From the NCBI RefSeq assembly GCF_022711995.1, contig NZ_JALAHI010000084.1, forward strand, positions 1-64,000: a stretch of 64,000 bases of DNA, given 5' to 3'. Below, piece after piece: positions 61,079 to 64,000 of the stretch. A model generated the notes under the pieces. That model did not search any database. It was given only the letters and a program-made list of their open reading frames with translations, and had not been told where the DNA came from. The position numbers and the translations under genes are program-made. Position 1 is the stretch's first letter; the number at the start of each line of letters is the position of its first letter. The DNA is from Enterococcus sp. Lineage in GTDB: Bacteria > Bacillota > Bacilli > Lactobacillales > Enterococcaceae.

Positions 61079-62314
61079 ATGGACTATCAAACGTTTGATC
61101 CTGATTTATGGCAAGCCATTGAAAAGGAAGCGGATCGCCAACAAAACAATTTAGAGTTGATTGCATCTGAGAATATCGTCTCCAAAGGTGTCAGAGCGGC
61201 GCAAGGCAGTATTTTAACAAATAAATATGCCGAAGGGTATCCAGGTCGCCGTTACTACGGTGGTTGTGAATTTGTCGATGTTGTTGAGAATTTAGCCATT
61301 GATCGTGCCAAAGAGTTATTTGGTGCGGCTTACGCGAACGTACAGCCACACTCAGGCTCACAAGCCAATACAGCAGCATATTTAGCATTGATTGAACCAG
61401 GAGATACAGTGATGGGAATGGACCTATCCGCAGGTGGGCATTTGACTCATGGTTCTCCTGTCAACTTTAGTGGAAAAACCTATCATTTTGTCAGTTATGG
61501 TGTAGACCCATCAACGGAAGTGATTGATTATAACGTTGTACGGATTTTAGCTAGAAAGCATCAACCAAAATTGATCGTTGCAGGTGCCAGCGCGTATTCA
61601 CGAACGATCGATTTTGCCAAATTCCGTGAAATCGCCGATGAAGTCGGCGCGAAATTGATGGTAGATATGGCCCATATTGCTGGATTAGTCGCTGCAGGTC
61701 TGCATCCAAATCCAGTTCCTTATGCAGATATCACAACATCAACGACCCACAAAACCCTTCGAGGTCCGCGTGGCGGCTTGATTTTGACCAATGACGAAGA
61801 CTTAGCGAAAAAAATCAACAGTGCGGTCTTTCCAGGCATTCAAGGCGGTCCATTGGAACATGTGGTTGCTGCCAAGGCAGTCGCTTTTAAAGAAGCATTG
61901 GACGACGATTTTAAGAGTTATTCGGAGCAAGTGATCAGAAATGCGCAGGCGATGGCAAAAGTCTTCAATCAAGCGCCGCAAGCTCGGCTTGTTTCTGGTG
62001 CAACGGACAACCATTTATTGTTGATCGACATTCGTGGATTTGAACTGAATGGCAAAGAAGCCGAAACATTGCTTGACCAAGTGAATATCACGGTCAACAA
62101 AAATTCGATTCCATTTGAAACTCTTAGTCCATTTAAAACAAGCGGCATTCGTATTGGAACACCAGCGATCACCAGCCGTGGATTTAAAGAAGAAGATGCT
62201 GTGGAAGTGGCAAAGCTGATCGTCAAAGTCCTAGAACATCCAGAAGATGCTGCTGTTTTGGAAGAAGCAAAAACTCAGGTCAAGGAGTTGACGGACAAGT
62301 ATCCGTTGTATTAA
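61079..62314 (+). CDS. glyA: serine hydroxymethyltransferase
   Basis: PLP enzyme that converts serine and tetrahydrofolate to glycine and methylene-THF. The 411-residue protein has the PLP lysine in [15 protein letters not shown] (about 225), and [15 protein letters not shown] at the N-terminal side. AAAGGGG precedes the ATG by 9-12 bases. A TACAAT box lies about 40 bases upstream. A terminator separates it from upp. Confidence 0.97.
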   Translation: MDYQTFDPDLWQAIEKEADRQQNNLELIASENIVSKGVRAAQGSILTNKYAEGYPGRRYYGGCEFVDVVENLAIDRAKELFGAAYANVQPHSGSQANTAAYLALIEPGDTVMGMDLSAGGHLTHGSPVNFSGKTYHFVSYGVDPSTEVIDYNVVRILARKHQPKLIVAGASAYSRTIDFAKFREIADEVGAKLMVDMAHIAGLVAAGLHPNPVPYADITTSTTHKTLRGPRGGLILTNDEDLAKKINSAVFPGIQGGPLEHVVAAKAVAFKEALDDDFKSYSEQVIRNAQAMAKVFNQAPQARLVSGATDNHLLLIDIRGFELNGKEAETLLDQVNITVNKNSIPFETLSPFKTSGIRIGTPAITSRGFKEEDAVEVAKLIVKVLEHPEDAAVLEEAKTQVKELTDKYPLY

Positions 62315-62327
62315 GATGTAGCAGGTA

Positions 62328-62360
62328 AAGGATTTGAGCCGATGCTCAGATCCTTTTTTG
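62328..62360 (+). terminator. terminator of glyA
   Basis: 12-bp stem with one mismatch AAGGATTTGAGC/GCTCAGATCCTT, loop CGAT, followed by T residues. Confidence 0.88.
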
Positions 62361-62440
62361 AAGGAGCAAGAGATAATGCAAGGTTGTATCCATCGTTGAT
62401 TTGCTTTAAAATAAAAGAAAAACCAAAGGAGACTTTTAAA

Positions 62441-63070
62441 ATGGGTAAATTCCAAGTAATTGACCACCCCTTGATCCAACACAAACTAACAATGATTCGC
62501 GACAAAAACTGTGGCACAAAAGTGTTTCGTGAAGTTGTCGATGAGATTGCCATGCTGATGGCTTATGAAGTATCCCGGGATATGCCGCTTGAAGATGTAG
62601 TCATCGAAACACCAATTGAAGAATCAACCCAAAAAACACTTAGTGGGAAAAAAGTAGCAATCGTGCCGATTCTACGGGCTGGATTAGGAATGGTTGACGG
62701 TATTCTAGAATTGATCCCAGCAGCTAAAGTGGGACATATCGGAATGTACCGTGACGAAGAAACTTTGGAACCGCATGAATACTTTGTTAAATTGCCTGAA
62801 GACATCGATACTCGCCAGTTATTTATTGTTGACCCAATGTTGGCAACTGGTGGTTCAGCAATCATGGCCATCGATGCATTGAAAAAACGCGGCGCTTCAA
62901 ACATGAAATTTGTTTGCTTAGTTGCTGCGCCAGAAGGTGTGAAAGCATTGCAAGATGCTCATCCTGATGTGGATATCTACACAGCAAGCTTAGATGACCG
63001 CTTGAATGAACATGGCTATATCGTCCCTGGATTAGGCGATGCCGGCGACCGTTTATTCGGAACAAAATAA
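62441..63070 (+). CDS. upp: uracil phosphoribosyltransferase
   Basis: Salvages uracil to UMP with PRPP. The 209-residue protein has the PRPP loop [16 protein letters not shown] and the uracil-binding C-terminal [20 protein letters not shown] 62441 follows AAAGGAG at 9 bases; the frame is open upstream through the glyA terminator. Confidence 0.97.
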   Translation: MGKFQVIDHPLIQHKLTMIRDKNCGTKVFREVVDEIAMLMAYEVSRDMPLEDVVIETPIEESTQKTLSGKKVAIVPILRAGLGMVDGILELIPAAKVGHIGMYRDEETLEPHEYFVKLPEDIDTRQLFIVDPMLATGGSAIMAIDALKKRGASNMKFVCLVAAPEGVKALQDAHPDVDIYTASLDDRLNEHGYIVPGLGDAGDRLFGTK

Positions 63071-63074
63071 AAAA

Positions 63075-63118
63075 TAGAGCGTGGAACAAAAGTAAAAATA
63101 CTTTTGTTCCACGCTCTA
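63075..63118. repeat. 20-bp perfect palindrome after upp
   Basis: TAGAGCGTGGAACAAAAGTA (63075-63094) and its exact reverse complement (63099-63118) flank an AAAA loop. There is no T-tract, so it is not a classical terminator. It opens a longer element that ends at 63247. Confidence 0.9.
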
Positions 63119-63247
63119 AATACGTCTAAACAGCAGGATCAGGAGCAACTCCTTCGGAAATCAGGCGACATATCCAAAAATTTGAAAAGCAATTTTCGTG
63201 TATACCTGCTTATTCCCGGAGTGTAACATTTCTGTTCCAGCCTCTTT
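63119..63247. repeat. remainder of the post-upp intergenic element
   Basis: No ORF. It closes with TTCTGTTCCAGCCTCTTTTTG, which can pair with the GAGCGTGGAACAAAA arm of the palindrome (13 of 15 positions) and carries the five-T run the palindrome lacks. I judge it an intergenic repeat-type element of enterococci whose far end works as a terminator. Confidence 0.5.
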
Positions 63248-63256
63248 TTGAACGAA

Positions 63257-63493
63257 CTACATTTTCGTTAACTGTTTATAATTAATGATCAACACACCAT
63301 TACTTTGCGTAACAAGCTTCTGATTCTCCGCAGTCTGATTCAATTCAACAACCGCAGAGTTCTTGAGTTGTTTCGTGACTGTACCGGTTTGTTTCGTTCC
63401 ATGGATCGTGAACATGACAGGAGTAGCGACCTCAAAATTTGCACCTTCAGCTGACGGGACAACGGTTGTTTCGAATTTACCAAATGTTGCCAT
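63257..63493 (-). CDS. DUF2187-like small protein (78 aa)
   Basis: Small protein with a likely SH3/KOW-like beta barrel: VMFTIHGTKQTGTVTKQLKNSAVVEL and a C-terminal LIINYKQLTKM resemble DUF2187 (B. subtilis YkvS), whose function is unknown. AAGGAGG lies 7 bases before the ATG and a TATAAT box just upstream. It converges on upp and is transcribed alone. Confidence 0.7.
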   Translation of the reverse strand: MATFGKFETTVVPSAEGANFEVATPVMFTIHGTKQTGTVTKQLKNSAVVELNQTAENQKLVTQSNGVLIINYKQLTKM

Positions 63494-63518
63494 GTAAAAA
63501 CCTCCTTGATATAATTAA

Positions 63519-63547
63519 ATTATACCACATTTTTTGAAAATTTTCAG
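63519..63547 (-). promoter_or_regulatory. promoter of the DUF2187-like gene
   Basis: Minus-strand CTGAAA (63542-63547), 17-bp spacer, TATAAT (63519-63524). Confidence 0.6.
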
Positions 63548-63574
63548 TAATGCTATTTTTTCCCTAAACTTCTC

Positions 63575-63603
63575 TTTACAAAATTGTTTTTTTTTCTTAT
63601 AAT
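63575..63603 (+). promoter_or_regulatory. promoter of tRNA-Thr
   Basis: TTTACA (63575-63580), 17-bp spacer, TATAAT (63598-63603), 16 bases before the tRNA. Confidence 0.8.
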
Positions 63604-63619
63604 CGTCTTTGTGTTAGTT

Positions 63620-63692
63620 GCCAGCTTAGCTCAGTTGGTAGAGCAACGCACTCGTAACGCGTAGGTCACAGGTTCGAATCCTGCAGCTGGCA
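63620..63692 (+). tRNA. tRNA-Thr (anticodon CGT)
   Basis: 73-base cloverleaf: acceptor GCCAGCT/AGCTGGC plus discriminator A, D-arm GCTC/GAGC, anticodon loop CTCGTAA (anticodon CGT, reading ACG), T-loop TTCGAAT. CCA is not encoded. Two stem positions are A-C mismatches: the base pair next to the anticodon loop (ACGCA/CGCGT) and the outer pair of the T-stem (ACAGG/CCTGC). The gene has its own promoter and terminator. Confidence 0.93.
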
Positions 63693-63694
63693 TT

Positions 63695-63723
63695 GAAGCA
63701 GTCTAACTTAGACTGCTTTTTCT
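63695..63723 (+). terminator. terminator of tRNA-Thr
   Basis: Stem AAGCAGTCTAA/TTAGACTGCTT followed by a T run, starting 3 bases past the tRNA. Confidence 0.88.
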
Positions 63724-63853
63724 TTTTTTTAGCGTTTTTTTTGATAAAAACGTTAAGGTTTCTAAATTTTTTCTGAATGAGAACAGGGAATCCTTTCTTT
63801 TCTGCGCAAACATCACTATAATGGATAAAGATTCTACAGGAGAGAGTGTGGGC

Positions 63854-64000
63854 ATGGAAAATACACGAATAAAAAAGAATGATAATCGAATTGACTACGG
63901 TGTGATCTTACCCGTATTTTTATTATGTTTGATAGGGTTTGCCTCCTTATATGTGGCTTTGGTGAATGACCCAAGAAATCCATCTGTGGGGAAAACCTTA
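63854..64000 (+). CDS. FtsW/RodA/SpoVE-family protein, 5' fragment
   Basis: Only the first 49 codons are in the window. The N-terminus MENTRIKKNDNRIDYGV followed by a membrane helix ILPVFLLCLIGFASLYVAL is typical of RodA-type lipid II glycosyltransferases of the elongation machinery. AGGAGAG precedes the ATG by about 10 bases, and a TATAAT box lies at 63817-63822. RodA versus FtsW cannot be settled from this fragment. Confidence 0.65.
   Translation, partial: MENTRIKKNDNRIDYGVILPVFLLCLIGFASLYVALVNDPRNPSVGKTL

Noticed and set aside
1..64000. Mobile elements, prophage or CRISPR array
   Set aside because: No transposase, integrase, phage structural gene, terminal inverted repeats with target duplication, or regularly spaced repeats were seen anywhere in the window.

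Overview
The window looks like chromosomal DNA of an Enterococcus, or a very close lactic acid coccus. It is a low-GC Firmicute with dense genes, strong AGGAGG-type ribosome binding sites and many intrinsic terminators. Marker sets fit enterococci: a PTS-fed maltose locus with a maltose 6'-phosphate phosphatase, MurT/GatD, an unlinked Bce-type two-component system, and a NUDIX-MacP-MtnN neighbourhood shared with streptococci. Species is not resolved. I see no prophage, insertion sequence, integrase or CRISPR array. The interest lies in regulatory and intergenic elements around ordinary core genes.

Layout. 1-9.2 kb: peptide symporter DtpT with a CodY-like box, an SPL-type radical SAM protein, an ABC-F protein behind a leader ORF and attenuator, the K+ transporter Kup behind a yybP-ykoY-like (Mn2+) riboswitch, and a two-gene ABC transporter. 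9.3-18.7 kb: UspA, small membrane proteins, RarA, then a repair/translation cluster (Mpg, DUF3013, PrmA, RsmE, a degenerate DeoC-like protein, Rel, Dtd). 18.7-26.6 kb: an ABC/FtsX transporter coupled to a PASTA protein, then a heterodimeric multidrug-type ABC exporter. 26.7-33.4 kb: Ogt, a phosphohexomutase, a Bce-type two-component system, a GlcU-type sugar transporter and an APC permease. 33.4-42.7 kb: XpaC/TelA, NUDIX-MacP, a methyltransferase, MtnN-PncA, PepO, a papain-like protein and Prs. 42.8-49.8 kb: maltose locus (malR, malP, divergent malT-mapP). 49.9-55.9 kb: GatD/MurT, KtrB, an HcxA-like dehydrogenase and MsrA. 56-64 kb: a P-loop kinase, a GNAT protein, then tdk-prfA-prmC-sua5-glyA-upp, a DUF2187-like protein, tRNA-Thr and the start of a RodA/FtsW gene.

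How genes work together. MalT imports maltose as maltose 6'-phosphate, MapP dephosphorylates it and MalP phosphorolyses the maltose. Two LacI-type operators sit in the two divergent promoters. MurT/GatD amidate lipid II; MacP and the RodA/FtsW protein also belong to wall synthesis. Kup and KtrB are two independent K+ uptake routes. PrfA and PrmC form the usual release-factor/methyltransferase pair, and a DnaA-box cluster lies between prmC and sua5.

The strongest non-coding observations are the leader-peptide attenuator in front of the ABC-F gene (4346-4615), the Mn2+-type riboswitch in front of kup (6651-6801) and the DnaA-box cluster (59772-59967). Several well-folded intergenic elements (9353-9490, 15872-15959, 42795-42883, 48778-48885, 63075-63247) do not match an RNA family I can name. 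All structures were read by eye; no folding or database search was run.
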